Position numbers and translations under genes: made by a program
Notes under the pieces: generated by a model
Databases searched by the model: none
Told to the model about the DNA's origin: nothing
What the model saw: only the letters and a program-made list of their open reading frames with translations
From: Aminobacter ciceronei
GTDB lineage: Bacteria; Pseudomonadota; Alphaproteobacteria; Rhizobiales; Rhizobiaceae
Assembly (NCBI RefSeq): GCF_014138625.1
Contig: NZ_JACJHY010000010.1
Span: 1 to 64,000 of the forward strand
DNA: 64,000 nucleotides
Direction of reading: 5' to 3'
Part shown: positions 6,258-15,659 of the stretch, piece after piece
Layout: the number at the start of each line of letters is the position of its first letter
How positions within the stretch are numbered: position 1 is the first letter of the stretch

Positions 6258-8720
6258 TCAAGACTTACTCTTGGCAGTGACCTCGACCGGCAAGTCCTTG
6301 GCATGATCTGATATGTCTGCCCAAGGATCGCCCGACCTGGCCACAAGTCCGGGAAGCGAAGAATAGTTCAAATCCGCTGGAGCGTCGATGGACTCGAGAT
6401 CGGCCCAGCTCAATGGAGTCGACGCCGGCATGTTGGTGCGGGCGCGAAGACTGTAGGGCGCAGCGGCGGTCGCGCTGCGCGCGTTGCGGTGGAAGTCGAT
6501 GAAGATGCGCTTCTTGCGGTTGTCCTTGCCCATCACGGTGGTGAAAGTGTCGGGCGCGGTCCTGGCGATCCGCGACGAGATTTCGCTGCTTGCCTGATGG
6601 AACTGCTTCCAGCCGAGCTTGCCTGTCGTCGGCACGACGACGTGGATGCCGCTGCCGCCCGAGGTCTTCACGAACGGCACCAGCCCCATCTTCGTCAGCT
6701 CGTCGCGGACATGCACGGCCGCCTCGACCACCTCGCGCCAGCCGATCCCCTCGCCCGGATCGAGATCGAAGACGACCCGATCGGGCTTGTCCAGGCGCTT
6801 GCGCAATGCACCCCAGACATGAAACTCGACGACGCCGAACTGCGCCAGCGCGAGGTATCCCTTGGCGTCCTCGACCGAAATGTAGGTTTTTGTCTCGTCC
6901 TCAGAGTTCTTGGTCTCGAACCGCGCGATGGTTGCCGGCATGCCGGTGAAGGCGTGGCGCTGGAAGAAGCAGTCCTTGTGCTGGCCGGTTGGGCACCTGA
7001 ACAGCGACACCGGCCGCCCCATGATGTGCGGCAGCATGAAATCGCCGACGGCGGCGTAATAGACGGCAATGTCGAGCTTGGTCGGCCCTGACTTGCCGAG
7101 CATTCGGCGCTCCGGATTGGTGATGGTGACGGCTGCAAGGTCGGCGTCGGTGATCAGCCGCTTGCGCGGGGCCAGGGGCGCCTCCGACAGCTCGGCCTCG
7201 CGCAGCCCCTTGAACACCGCATGCCGCAACGCATTGTCGGCGGTGCGGTTGGCGTAGTGGATGCGGGCATTGAGCACGGGTCGCACAGGGATGACCTCCT
7301 TCGGCGCGCCATCGAGCTTCGCCGCACCCTCGCGCAGGCCTTGCAGCCGGTGCAGCAATGACTGCAACGTCTCGGCGTCGAAGCCGGTTCCAACCTTGCC
7401 GCGATACTGCAGCTCTCCGTCCACCCATTCGCCGAGCGCAAGTGCCGCGAGGCCCTCTGCGGCTTCGGATGTGGTGTAGCCGGCGATGACGAATTCGTCC
7501 CGTTTCAGCGCCTTGGTCTTGGTCCAGCTATGCGAGCGCCCTGATGTGTAATGCGCCGAGCGTCGCTTCGACACCACGCCTTCCAATCCCATCAGGGTTG
7601 CCTGGTCGTACAATGCCTGGCCGTCGCCCTCGACATGCCCGCTGACCTGCAGCGCCGACTGCGCGTGGACATGGCCGGCAAGAAGGGTCTCCAGCAAGTC
7701 CTTGCGTTTGCCAAGCTCTACGCCCGTCAGGCCCCAGCCGTTGAGATGCAGAAGATCGAAGGCGTAGAACACCAGGAGCTCGTCGTGCCCGCTGGCCAGC
7801 GCGTCCTGCAAGGCGGCAAACCGGCTGATGCCCTTGTCGTCAAGAACGACGATCTCGCCGTCGATGACCGCGTCGCTGCATGGCAGGTCGCGAAACGCCG
7901 CCGAAAGCTTGCCGTAACGCTTTGTCCAGTCGATGCCGCTGCGGGTGATCAGCCGGGCCGTTCCGCCTTCCAGATGCACCATGGTGCGATAACCATCGAA
8001 CTTGATCTCGTGCAGCCAACCCTCGCCCGACGGCGGCTTGGGTGCTGCGGTGGCCAGCTGCGGTTCGATCCGCGCCGGCATCGGCGCCCGCACCGCCCCC
8101 GCGAGCTTGTCGGGCTTGAGGTCGCCGGGCTTCGGTGGCGGCGGCTTCCTCGGAACCACGACCAGCTCCTCGATGCGCCGCCCGGACTTTACGCTTTCTG
8201 GCCGCGCTTCGAGAATGTCCGTCGTCTCGTCGGCCGCCGGGTCATGTTCCTTGAACAGCAGCCAGTTGCGCTTGTCTTCGCCCGGCTTCGGCTTCAGCCG
8301 CGCCAGCATCCAGCCGCCCTTGAGCTTTTCGCCCCAGAGCCGGAACTTGAACGCGCCTTTGTCGAGCGACGCCCGGGCGTCCTCCATCGGCGCCCAGACG
8401 CCGCCGTCCCAGACGATCATCGGCCCGCCGCCATATTCACCTTCAGGGATCAGGCCTTCGAAGTCGATATATTCGAGCGGATGGTCCTCGGTCTCGACGG
8501 CAAGCCTCTTGTCGGCCGGATTGAGCGACGGCCCGCGCGGCACCGCCCAGCACTTGAGCACGCCGTCGAGTTCGAGGCGCAGATCGTAGTGGTCGGCGGT
8601 GGCATGGTGCTTGTGCACGACGAAGCGGTTGCCCTCGCCCGCCTGTTCGACGCCGCGTGGCTCGCGCGTCCTGGTGAAATCGCGCTTTTGCCGGTAGGTG
8701 CGAAGCTTTTCCGCTGCCAT
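6258..8720 (-). CDS. ligD: Multifunctional DNA ligase D
   Basis: An 820-residue enzyme with the three LigD modules in the order phosphoesterase, ligase, polymerase. The 3'-phosphoesterase is at about 30-185 (HHATADHYDLRLELDG). The ATP-dependent ligase is at about 210-510, with adenylation lysine K240 in EIKFDGYR. The archaeo-eukaryotic-primase-like polymerase is at about 530-810 (NPERRMLGKSGPTKLD, FDLDPGEG, KTSGGSGIHV). It cleans, fills and seals double-strand breaks held by Ku. All key motifs look intact. The gene follows a small ORF by 6 bases and precedes ku by 40 bases on the same strand. Confidence 0.97.
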   Translation of the reverse strand: MAAEKLRTYRQKRDFTRTREPRGVEQAGEGNRFVVHKHHATADHYDLRLELDGVLKCWAVPRGPSLNPADKRLAVETEDHPLEYIDFEGLIPEGEYGGGPMIVWDGGVWAPMEDARASLDKGAFKFRLWGEKLKGGWMLARLKPKPGEDKRNWLLFKEHDPAADETTDILEARPESVKSGRRIEELVVVPRKPPPPKPGDLKPDKLAGAVRAPMPARIEPQLATAAPKPPSGEGWLHEIKFDGYRTMVHLEGGTARLITRSGIDWTKRYGKLSAAFRDLPCSDAVIDGEIVVLDDKGISRFAALQDALASGHDELLVFYAFDLLHLNGWGLTGVELGKRKDLLETLLAGHVHAQSALQVSGHVEGDGQALYDQATLMGLEGVVSKRRSAHYTSGRSHSWTKTKALKRDEFVIAGYTTSEAAEGLAALALGEWVDGELQYRGKVGTGFDAETLQSLLHRLQGLREGAAKLDGAPKEVIPVRPVLNARIHYANRTADNALRHAVFKGLREAELSEAPLAPRKRLITDADLAAVTITNPERRMLGKSGPTKLDIAVYYAAVGDFMLPHIMGRPVSLFRCPTGQHKDCFFQRHAFTGMPATIARFETKNSEDETKTYISVEDAKGYLALAQFGVVEFHVWGALRKRLDKPDRVVFDLDPGEGIGWREVVEAAVHVRDELTKMGLVPFVKTSGGSGIHVVVPTTGKLGWKQFHQASSEISSRIARTAPDTFTTVMGKDNRKKRIFIDFHRNARSATAAAPYSLRARTNMPASTPLSWADLESIDAPADLNYSSLPGLVARSGDPWADISDHAKDLPVEVTAKSKS

Positions 8721-8726
8721 CCCGGC

Positions 8727-8963
8727 CTAGCGCGCCGCGTCTTCGGGCGCGGGCTCCAGTTCAAGCTCCCTGGGGGTCGCACCCGCCATCAGCCTGTCGA
8801 GCAAGGCGTCGCTGACGTCGTAATACTGGCCCGAGACCAGCACCCGCGAAATGGTCTGGCCATCGCCTCGAAACAGCCTGGAACTGACGAATACCTTATG
8901 GCGGCCGAGCGCGTCGGAGACGGCCCTGCGCTTCCTGATCTGGTTGGCAACCGGTGTACGCAT
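8727..8963 (-). CDS. Small hypothetical protein upstream of ligD
   Basis: A 78-residue basic protein of unknown family; it contains KVFVSSRLFRGDGQTISRV and an acidic tail ending EPAPEDAAR. I use the ATG at 8963, which has aggag upstream at a slightly long spacing. A TTG at 9005 would extend it by 14 residues. It ends 6 bases before the ligD start on the same strand, so it is probably the first gene of the end-joining operon. No membrane segment or known motif is visible. Confidence 0.55.
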   Translation of the reverse strand: MRTPVANQIRKRRAVSDALGRHKVFVSSRLFRGDGQTISRVLVSGQYYDVSDALLDRLMAGATPRELELEPAPEDAAR

Positions 8964-9068
8964 ACGCCCAAGGCTCCTGAACCAATGGCGCCGACTATCT
9001 CCCAAAGTCGATCCTTGATCAATGCAGGCGTTGTTGGTCCATCACGAGGTATGTTGTCATGGCCCAGC

Positions 9069-9980
9069 TCAGATCGGCTTGGTCAGCACGCCGTCACCGA
9101 CAAGTCGCTCTTTCAACATGGCGATGAACATCAACATCGGCCTGGAAAGTGGCGCTTCGCGCAGCGTGGCGATACCGTAGTCGCTCCACAGCGGCGGCGC
9201 GAATGGCCGCATGACAACGCGTTCGGACTTCAGCAGGCTGCCGATCAGCGCCGGGATGATCGAAACGCCTATGCCCTCGGCGACCAGCGCGACGCTTGCC
9301 TCCACCGAATGCGCTTCGACCCGGCAACGGACCGCACCCTGGGCACGCCGCAGCCGCTCTTCGATGTCTTCGCGGCTCGATCTCAGCCGCCCGAGCAGCA
9401 CCAGATCGGAGCCTGCAAGATCGTCGGCACTGATGGTCTCGCGCGCTGCCAGCGGATGACCGGCCGGCAAAACACATAGCTGCCCGCTCGACACCAGCGG
9501 CATCGTCACCAGGCCACGATCTTCGGTCGGCAACCGGACAAAGCCGAAATCGACGCTGCGGCCCATGACCGCGCGTTCGATCATATCGTAGGGGCCGGCC
9601 ACCAGCTCGATACTGACCTGATCCTGCGTTGCCAGAAAGTCGGCGACCAGCTTCGGCAACAGCGTCGTCGTCAGCGAGTGCGGAAACCCCATCTTGATCA
9701 GCGTCCGGCCCGAGCGCCCGGCACTGAGTTCGTCGGTCCGGCGCTTTAGCCGTGCCAAGACGTCCGAGAGTTCGCCGACCTCCCGGAGCAGTGCGGTTGC
9801 CTCAGGCTTTGGAACCAGCCTGCCCTTCTCACGACGAAACAGCTCAAAACCGATCTCTTCCTCCAGGCTCGTGAGCTGGCGGCTGATTGCCGACTGTGAC
9901 AAGGCGAGCACGCCCGATGCGCCGATCGTCGAACCGGTCTGCATCACCGCGCGAAACACGTCCAACTGCTTCAGGTTCAT
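9069..9980 (-). CDS. LysR-family transcriptional regulator
   Basis: A 303-residue regulator with an N-terminal winged helix-turn-helix (residues 1-60: LKQLDVFRAVMQTGSTIGAS, then LSQSAISRQLTSLEEEIGFELFRR). A two-lobed effector-binding domain covers about 92-295 (KMGFPHSLTTTLLPKLVADF, ending in VAEGIGVSIIPALI). It is transcribed away from the peptide-type ABC operon, with about 200 bases between, the classic arrangement for a LysR activator of the neighbouring operon. The inducer is unknown; a substrate or product of the transporter/hydrolase pair is likely. Confidence 0.92.
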   Translation of the reverse strand: MNLKQLDVFRAVMQTGSTIGASGVLALSQSAISRQLTSLEEEIGFELFRREKGRLVPKPEATALLREVGELSDVLARLKRRTDELSAGRSGRTLIKMGFPHSLTTTLLPKLVADFLATQDQVSIELVAGPYDMIERAVMGRSVDFGFVRLPTEDRGLVTMPLVSSGQLCVLPAGHPLAARETISADDLAGSDLVLLGRLRSSREDIEERLRRAQGAVRCRVEAHSVEASVALVAEGIGVSIIPALIGSLLKSERVVMRPFAPPLWSDYGIATLREAPLSRPMLMFIAMLKERLVGDGVLTKPI

Positions 9981-10179
9981 TCAGCTTTCAGTTCCCCACG
10001 CTGCTGCACGGCCCTTTTCGCATCGAGTAATGCACAAAACTCATAAGATTGCGCGCCTGCCGCCCTCGCTGTTACGTCGCACGACAACAGGCAGTCGGCA
10101 ACCGGCGCCGGGAGGAGAGCATTCACGTGATGACCGGGCGCAGCCCATTCAGGCAAGTCATGCAAGGAGCGCAAACGCG

Positions 10180-11154
10180 ATGACGATCTTCATCATCCGC
10201 CGCTTCAGCCAGAGCCTGTTTGTCGTATTCCTGACGTCGCTTCTGGTTTTTGTCGGCGTCTACGCCATCGGCAATCCAGTCGACATCCTGATCCCTGCCG
10301 ACGCCAGCTTCGCCGAGCGCGAGGCGGCGATCCGGGCGCTCGGGCTCGACCGCTCGCTGGTCGCGCAATACGGCACCTTCCTCGTCAACGCGCTGCACGG
10401 TGATTTCGGCCGCTCCTTCGTCTTCAACCAGCCGGCCATCAGCCTCATCTTTCAGCGGCTGCCGGCCACACTCGAACTCGCTTTCGTCGCACTCGCCATC
10501 GCGCTCGTGCTCGGCATTCCCCTCGGCCTGATCGCAGGGCTCAAGCCGCGTTCGGTGACGGACGAAACCATCATGACCGGTTCGATTCTCGGTTTCAGCC
10601 TGCCAAATTTCTGGCAGGGCATGATGCTGATCATGATTTTTTCGGTCTGGCTCGGTTGGCTGCCGTCATCGGGGCGCGGCGAATCCGGGGAGATCTTCGG
10701 CATCACGACGTCCCTGGCTACCTGGGACGGGCTCGCTCATCTTATCTTGCCGGCGACCAACCTCGCCTTGTTCCAGCTGTCGCTTGTCATCCGGCTGACC
10801 CGCACCGGCGTGCGCGAGACGATGCCGCTCGACTTCATCAAGTTCGCCCGTGCCAAGGGTCTGTCCGAACGCCGTATCATTTCCGTCCATGTGATGAAGA
10901 ACATCCTGATCCCGATCGTCACCGTGGTCGGCATGGAATTCGGTTCGCTGATCGCCTTCGCGGTGGTGACCGAGACCATCTTCGCGTGGCCCGGCATCGG
11001 CAAGCTCCTGATCGATTCCATCACCGTGCTCGACCGGCCCGTGGTCGTTGCCTACCTGCTGGTCGTCGTCACCATGTTCATCTTCATCAATCTTGCCGTC
11101 GACATCGTCTATTCGATGCTCGATCCGCGCATCCGGCTGAGTGAAACGCAATGA
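10180..11154 (+). CDS. ABC transporter permease, DppB/OppB type
   Basis: A 324-residue inner-membrane permease of the peptide/nickel importer family, with six predicted helices. It starts with the usual single helix (FIIRRFSQSLFVVFLTSLLVF) and a periplasmic loop. The ATPase-coupling EAA-like segment is around residues 220-240 (DFIKFARAKGLSERRIIS), and the end is the family's typical LDPRIRL. I start it at 10180, where aaggag lies 10 bases upstream. The reading frame stays open further upstream, but without homology. Its stop overlaps the next permease by 4 bases (ATGA). First gene of a five-component importer operon. Confidence 0.93.
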   Translation: MTIFIIRRFSQSLFVVFLTSLLVFVGVYAIGNPVDILIPADASFAEREAAIRALGLDRSLVAQYGTFLVNALHGDFGRSFVFNQPAISLIFQRLPATLELAFVALAIALVLGIPLGLIAGLKPRSVTDETIMTGSILGFSLPNFWQGMMLIMIFSVWLGWLPSSGRGESGEIFGITTSLATWDGLAHLILPATNLALFQLSLVIRLTRTGVRETMPLDFIKFARAKGLSERRIISVHVMKNILIPIVTVVGMEFGSLIAFAVVTETIFAWPGIGKLLIDSITVLDRPVVVAYLLVVVTMFIFINLAVDIVYSMLDPRIRLSETQ

Positions 11155-12056
11155 CAGCGCTCACCCACCGTTTTCAGGAAAGCCAGTCGTTCTGGGCGCG
11201 CTCGCTGCGCGGCATTCTCGGCAGCCCCAAGGCGACGATCGCGCTCGCGATCTGCCTGATCTTGATCGCCACGGCCATTTTCGGCCCCGCGCTGGTACCG
11301 CAGAACCCGTATGACCTCGCAGCGATCGACTTCTTCGACGCGCGCTTGCCACCGATGTCCAACAGCATGTCGGGCACGACCTATTGGCTCGGAACCGACG
11401 GCCAGGGCCGCGACATGTTCTCGGCGATGGTCTACGGCCTGCGGACGTCGATGGGCGTCGGCCTGTTCTCCGGAGTCATCGCTCTTGCGGTCGGCACGGC
11501 ACTTGGCCTCACCGCAGCCTATTATGGCGGCCGCATCGACACGCTGATCATGCGCCTTGTCGACCTGATGCTCGGCTTCCCCACCATCCTGGTGGCATTG
11601 ATGCTGTTGGCGTTGCTTGGCCAGGGCGTGTGGAAGGTGGTGCTGGCATTGGTCATCGTACAGTGGGCGCAGTTTGCCCGCGCGGTGCGTGCAGCAGCGC
11701 TGATCGAGCGCGGCAAGGAATATGTCGAGGCCGCCGCATCGCTGGGGCTTTCCAAGCCGCGCATCCTGTTCGGCCATATGCTGCCCAACTGCCTGCCGCC
11801 GATCATCGTCATCGGAACGCTTCAGGTGGCCAACGCCATTTCAGCCGAAGCAACGCTGTCCTTCCTTGGCATCGGGCTGCCGATCACCGAGCCGTCGCTC
11901 GGCCTGTTGATCGCCAATGGTTACCAGACGCTGTTGTCGGGCCAATACTGGATATCGGTCTATCCCGGCCTTTTGCTGCTGGCGCTGGTCTTCAGCATCA
12001 ACATCGTCGGCGACCGTCTCCGTGAAGTACTCAACCCCCGACTTTCGGAGCGATGA
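11151..12056 (+). CDS. ABC transporter permease, DppC/OppC type
   Basis: A 301-residue inner-membrane permease, partner of the preceding one. It has the OppC N-terminal helix followed by the conserved periplasmic stretch HLTDGQGRD-like (here YWLGTDGQGRDMFS). Five further helices follow, with the EAA-type coupling loop at about 180-200 (ERGKEYVEAAASLGLSKPRI), and the end is DRLREVLNPRL. It overlaps its upstream neighbour by 4 bases and is followed by the first ATPase gene after one base. Confidence 0.93.
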   Translation: MTALTHRFQESQSFWARSLRGILGSPKATIALAICLILIATAIFGPALVPQNPYDLAAIDFFDARLPPMSNSMSGTTYWLGTDGQGRDMFSAMVYGLRTSMGVGLFSGVIALAVGTALGLTAAYYGGRIDTLIMRLVDLMLGFPTILVALMLLALLGQGVWKVVLALVIVQWAQFARAVRAAALIERGKEYVEAAASLGLSKPRILFGHMLPNCLPPIIVIGTLQVANAISAEATLSFLGIGLPITEPSLGLLIANGYQTLLSGQYWISVYPGLLLLALVFSINIVGDRLREVLNPRLSER

Positions 12057-12057
12057 G

Positions 12058-13023
12058 ATGACGCTGAAGGTCGAAAATCTCCGCACCTATTTCTTCACCC
12101 GGGCCGGCGTGGCCAAGGCGGTGGACGGTGTGTCGTTCGAGGTTGGCCGGGGCGAAATCCTCGGCCTGGTCGGCGAGTCCGGTTCCGGCAAATCGATCAC
12201 GGGCTTTTCAGTTCTGGGCCTTGTCGATCCGCCGGGACGTGTCGCCGGCGGCAGGATCCTGTTTCATGGCGAAGACCTTGTCGGCCGTTCGCAGGGCGAG
12301 ATGCGGACACTCAGGGGCAAGAAGATCGCCATGATCTTCCAGGACCCGATGATGACGCTCAACCCGGTGTTGTCGATCGAGACCCAGATGGTCGAGACGG
12401 TGCGCGCCCATGATCGCGTCTCCAAGGCCGAGGCGCGGGCTCGCGCCGTCGAAGCGCTCGGTCTGGTCGGCATCCCCTCGCCCGACGAACGGCTTGCCGC
12501 CTATCCGCATCAGTTTTCCGGCGGCATGCGCCAGCGTGTCGCTATCGCCATAGCACTGCTACACCGACCGGAGCTCATCATCGCCGATGAGCCGACGACA
12601 GCGCTCGACGTCACCATCCAGTCGCAGATACTGGCGGTAATCCAGGGGCTGAGCCGGGACTTCGGCATGTCGCTGATCTGGATCAGCCATGATCTTGGCG
12701 TCGTCGCCGGCCTCGCCCACCGGATAGCGGTGATGTATGCCGGCAGGATCGTCGAGACCGGCGAAACCGATACCGTGCTCGACAGTCCGGTCCATCCCTA
12801 CACGATCGGCCTGATGCGTTCGGTTCCAGCCAATCTCGAACGGGGCGAACCGCTGACGCCCATTCCCGGCATGGCGCCGCCACCGCTTGGGCGATCTGCG
12901 GGCTGTCCATTCCGCCTGCGCTGCTTTGCGGCCACAGCAGCCTGCGAAATCGAACCAGAAGAAGCCACAGCCGACGGCCACCGCTGGCGCTGCTTCCACC
13001 CGCAGATCGCGAGGGCAGCATGA
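12058..13023 (+). CDS. ABC transporter ATP-binding protein, DppD/OppD type
   Basis: A 321-residue ATPase. It has Walker A GESGSGKS near residue 38, the signature [12 protein letters not shown], Walker [13 protein letters not shown], and the H-loop WISHDLG. A C-terminal oligopeptide-transporter domain carries a cysteine-containing iron-sulfur-like segment (CPFRLRC...C), as in DppD. I chose the ATG at 12058, one base after the permease stop, because homology begins at once ([11 protein letters not shown]). The reading frame stays open farther upstream inside the permease gene but is not coding. It energises import with the next gene. Confidence 0.94.
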   Translation: MTLKVENLRTYFFTRAGVAKAVDGVSFEVGRGEILGLVGESGSGKSITGFSVLGLVDPPGRVAGGRILFHGEDLVGRSQGEMRTLRGKKIAMIFQDPMMTLNPVLSIETQMVETVRAHDRVSKAEARARAVEALGLVGIPSPDERLAAYPHQFSGGMRQRVAIAIALLHRPELIIADEPTTALDVTIQSQILAVIQGLSRDFGMSLIWISHDLGVVAGLAHRIAVMYAGRIVETGETDTVLDSPVHPYTIGLMRSVPANLERGEPLTPIPGMAPPPLGRSAGCPFRLRCFAATAACEIEPEEATADGHRWRCFHPQIARAA

Positions 13024-14057
13024 CGCCTCTTGTCGAAGCCACATCGATTTCTCGACGTTTCACGCGCGGGCTCGATTACGCCGAACGCCTGGCGCGCTTT
13101 CTTGGCGCCGATATAGAGGAGCGTGTCGTTCATGCCGTCGACGGCGTCTCGCTAACGATCAACCCCGGCGAAGTCGTCGGGCTCGTCGGCGAGTCCGGCT
13201 GCGGCAAATCCACGCTCGGTCGCATCATGGCTGGCATCCTGCCCCAGTCCGATGGCGTGATGAACTGGCAAGGCAAGGATATGTCGGCGCTGCCGCGTGC
13301 CGAGGCAAAGGCTGCGCGGCTTGCCTCGCAGATGATCTTCCAGGACCCGATGTCTTCGCTCAATCCGCGCAAGACGATACGCGACATCATCGGCGAAGCG
13401 CCAATCGCCCATGGCATGGTGGCGCGGCGTGATGCCGCCGAAATGGTGACCGCGCTGATGCAGCGTGTCGGCCTCGACCCGTCCTATCTCAACCGTTACC
13501 CGCATCAGTTCTCTGGTGGCCAGCGCCAGCGGATCGGCATCGCGCGTGCCCTGGCGGTGAATCCACGCTTCATCATCTGCGATGAATCGGTGTCGGCACT
13601 CGACGTCTCGATCCAGGCGCAGATCCTCAATCTGTTCATGGAGCTCAAGCAGGAACTCGGTCTGACCTACCTGTTCATCAGCCACGACCTTGGCGTGGTC
13701 AAGCATATCTCCGACCGCGTTGCCATCATGTATCTCGGCCGCATCGTCGAAAGCGCCCCGGCGGACGCCTTCTTCGCCGCGCCCAATCATCCCTATACGA
13801 TCGCACTCCTTTCCGAAGTGCCGACGATCAAGCAGCGCAAACGCCAGTTCAATCCGGTGAAAGGCGAGATCCCCTCGCCGCTTCATCCGCCTTCGGGCTG
13901 CCATTTCCATCCGCGCTGCCCGCACGCCTTCGACCGTTGCCGCATCGAGCGGCCGATCTTGCGTGAGATCGCGGCGGGCCACGTCAGCGCCTGCCATCTC
14001 AACGAGATGCCGGGCAAGGCGGCCTCGCCCGCCATCCCGACAACCGCAATTGCATGA
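13020..14057 (+). CDS. ABC transporter ATP-binding protein, DppF/OppF type
   Basis: A 345-residue ATPase, the second of the pair. It has Walker A GESGCGKST, signature FSGGQRQRIGIARAL, and Walker B FIICDESVSALD. The C-terminal oligopeptide-transporter extension has GCHFHPRCPHAFDRC. It overlaps the previous ATPase by 4 bases. The paired DppD/DppF layout is the norm for peptide, nickel and glycoside importers of this superfamily, so the substrate class cannot be narrowed from the ATPases. Confidence 0.94.
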   Translation: MTPLVEATSISRRFTRGLDYAERLARFLGADIEERVVHAVDGVSLTINPGEVVGLVGESGCGKSTLGRIMAGILPQSDGVMNWQGKDMSALPRAEAKAARLASQMIFQDPMSSLNPRKTIRDIIGEAPIAHGMVARRDAAEMVTALMQRVGLDPSYLNRYPHQFSGGQRQRIGIARALAVNPRFIICDESVSALDVSIQAQILNLFMELKQELGLTYLFISHDLGVVKHISDRVAIMYLGRIVESAPADAFFAAPNHPYTIALLSEVPTIKQRKRQFNPVKGEIPSPLHPPSGCHFHPRCPHAFDRCRIERPILREIAAGHVSACHLNEMPGKAASPAIPTTAIA

Positions 14058-14077
14058 ACAGAAAAGGGAACACGACC

Positions 14078-15652
14078 ATGCAGATCATCCGTTCGTCTTT
14101 CGCAGCCTTGCTTTTGGCCAGCAGCTTTTCCATGGCCGCATCTGCCGCCGACCTTACAGTGGGCATTTCCGCCGAGCCTTCGGCGATCGACCCGCAATTC
14201 TCGCGCACCGGCAACAACCAGAATGCCGCCCAGCATATTTTCGGGCGGCTGGTCGAACAGGACGAAAACCTTCAGATCAAGCCGAACCTGGCCGAATCGT
14301 GGAAGAATACCGATCCGCTCACCTGGGAAGTGAAGCTGCGTCAGGGCGTCAAGTTCCACGACGGCTCACCGCTGAGCGCTGAGGACGTCGTCTATTCGCT
14401 CGAACGCGTGTCGACGATCGAAAACAGCCCGGCACCGTTCACTGCCAATGTCGGCTCCATCGCAAAGATGGAGATCGTCGATCCGACCACCATCCGCTTC
14501 ACCACCAAGAAGCCGACGCCGCAATTCATGGAACTGGCCGGCATGGTCTACATCGTTTCCAGGAAGGCCTCCGAAGGCAAAGGCATCGCGGATTTCAACA
14601 GTGGCGCTGCGACCGTCGGCACCGGTCCCTACAAATTCGTCGAATGGGTGCCGGGCGACCGCCTTGTGCTTCAGCGCAACGACGATTTCTGGGGCGACAA
14701 GCCGGAATTCGAAAAGGTCACTTTCCGCACGATCTCCAACAACGCCGCACGCGTGGCGGCGCTTCGTTCCGGCGCTGTCGATCTGATCGACGCCGTGCCG
14801 CCGGCGGATGTCGCAACGCTGAAGAGCGTCGAAGGCATCGCACTGCATTCCACGCCCTCGGCACGGATCATCTATCTGGCACTCGACAGCGCACGCGACG
14901 AGAGCCCGTTCGTCACCGACAAGGCGGGCGCCAAGTTGGCGCCGAGCCCGCTGAAGGATGTTCGCGTGCGCCAGGCGATGTCGAAGATGGTCGATCGCCA
15001 GCTTTTGATCGACCGCATCCTGTCGGGTGCAGGTGCCGCCGCCGGCCAGCTCGTGCCTGAAGGCATCGGCGGCCACTCGGCCAATCTCAAGCCGGACGCG
15101 ATCGATCTCGCCGGCGCCAAGGCTTTGCTTGCCGAGGCGGGTTATCCCGACGGTTTCGGCATCACAGTGCATTCGTCCAACGACCGTTTTGCCGGCGACG
15201 CCGATGTCGGCCAGGCACTGGGCCAGCTGTTTGCGCGTGGTGGACTCAAGGTCAACGGCGTCGTCACCCAGCCCTACAGCGTCTATGTCGCGGCGGCCGG
15301 CAAGCAGGAATTCTCGGCCTTCGTATTCTCCTTCGGCACAACCACCCCGTCTGCGGCGCCCGGCATGACCAACGTGCTGATGACGTTCGACAAGGAAGCT
15401 GGCACCGGCTCCTTCAACCGGGCGCGTTATTCCAATCCCGCCTACGACGCCAAGATGAAGGAGGCGCTGGCCGAATTCGACGTCGACAAGCGCAACGCGC
15501 TGTTGGCCGAAGCCGCCGAGGTCGCCTTCGGCGACGTCGCCATCATGCCGCTCTACTGGCCGGTGGTCACCTGGGCGAGCCGGGACAGCATCGCCTTCAC
15601 CCCTTCCAAGGGTGAAGACACGCTCGCCACCTTTGCCCACACGACGAAGTAA
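14078..15652 (+). CDS. Periplasmic substrate-binding protein, SBP family 5
   Basis: A 524-residue solute-binding protein of the peptide/nickel class. A signal peptide of about 23 residues ends in SMAASA. The mature protein opens with DLTVGISAEPSAIDPQF. The family signature around WEVKLRQGVKFHDGSPLSAE and a later TGPYKFVEWVPGDRL segment are present. I start it at 14078, which has aaaaggga 8 bases upstream, rather than the ATG at 14054 that overlaps the ATPase stop. It binds the ligand in the periplasm and delivers it to the two permeases. It is the fifth importer gene; here the binding protein comes after the ATPases, a less usual order. Confidence 0.93.
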   Translation: MQIIRSSFAALLLASSFSMAASAADLTVGISAEPSAIDPQFSRTGNNQNAAQHIFGRLVEQDENLQIKPNLAESWKNTDPLTWEVKLRQGVKFHDGSPLSAEDVVYSLERVSTIENSPAPFTANVGSIAKMEIVDPTTIRFTTKKPTPQFMELAGMVYIVSRKASEGKGIADFNSGAATVGTGPYKFVEWVPGDRLVLQRNDDFWGDKPEFEKVTFRTISNNAARVAALRSGAVDLIDAVPPADVATLKSVEGIALHSTPSARIIYLALDSARDESPFVTDKAGAKLAPSPLKDVRVRQAMSKMVDRQLLIDRILSGAGAAAGQLVPEGIGGHSANLKPDAIDLAGAKALLAEAGYPDGFGITVHSSNDRFAGDADVGQALGQLFARGGLKVNGVVTQPYSVYVAAAGKQEFSAFVFSFGTTTPSAAPGMTNVLMTFDKEAGTGSFNRARYSNPAYDAKMKEALAEFDVDKRNALLAEAAEVAFGDVAIMPLYWPVVTWASRDSIAFTPSKGEDTLATFAHTTK

Positions 15653-15659
15653 GGCAGTC

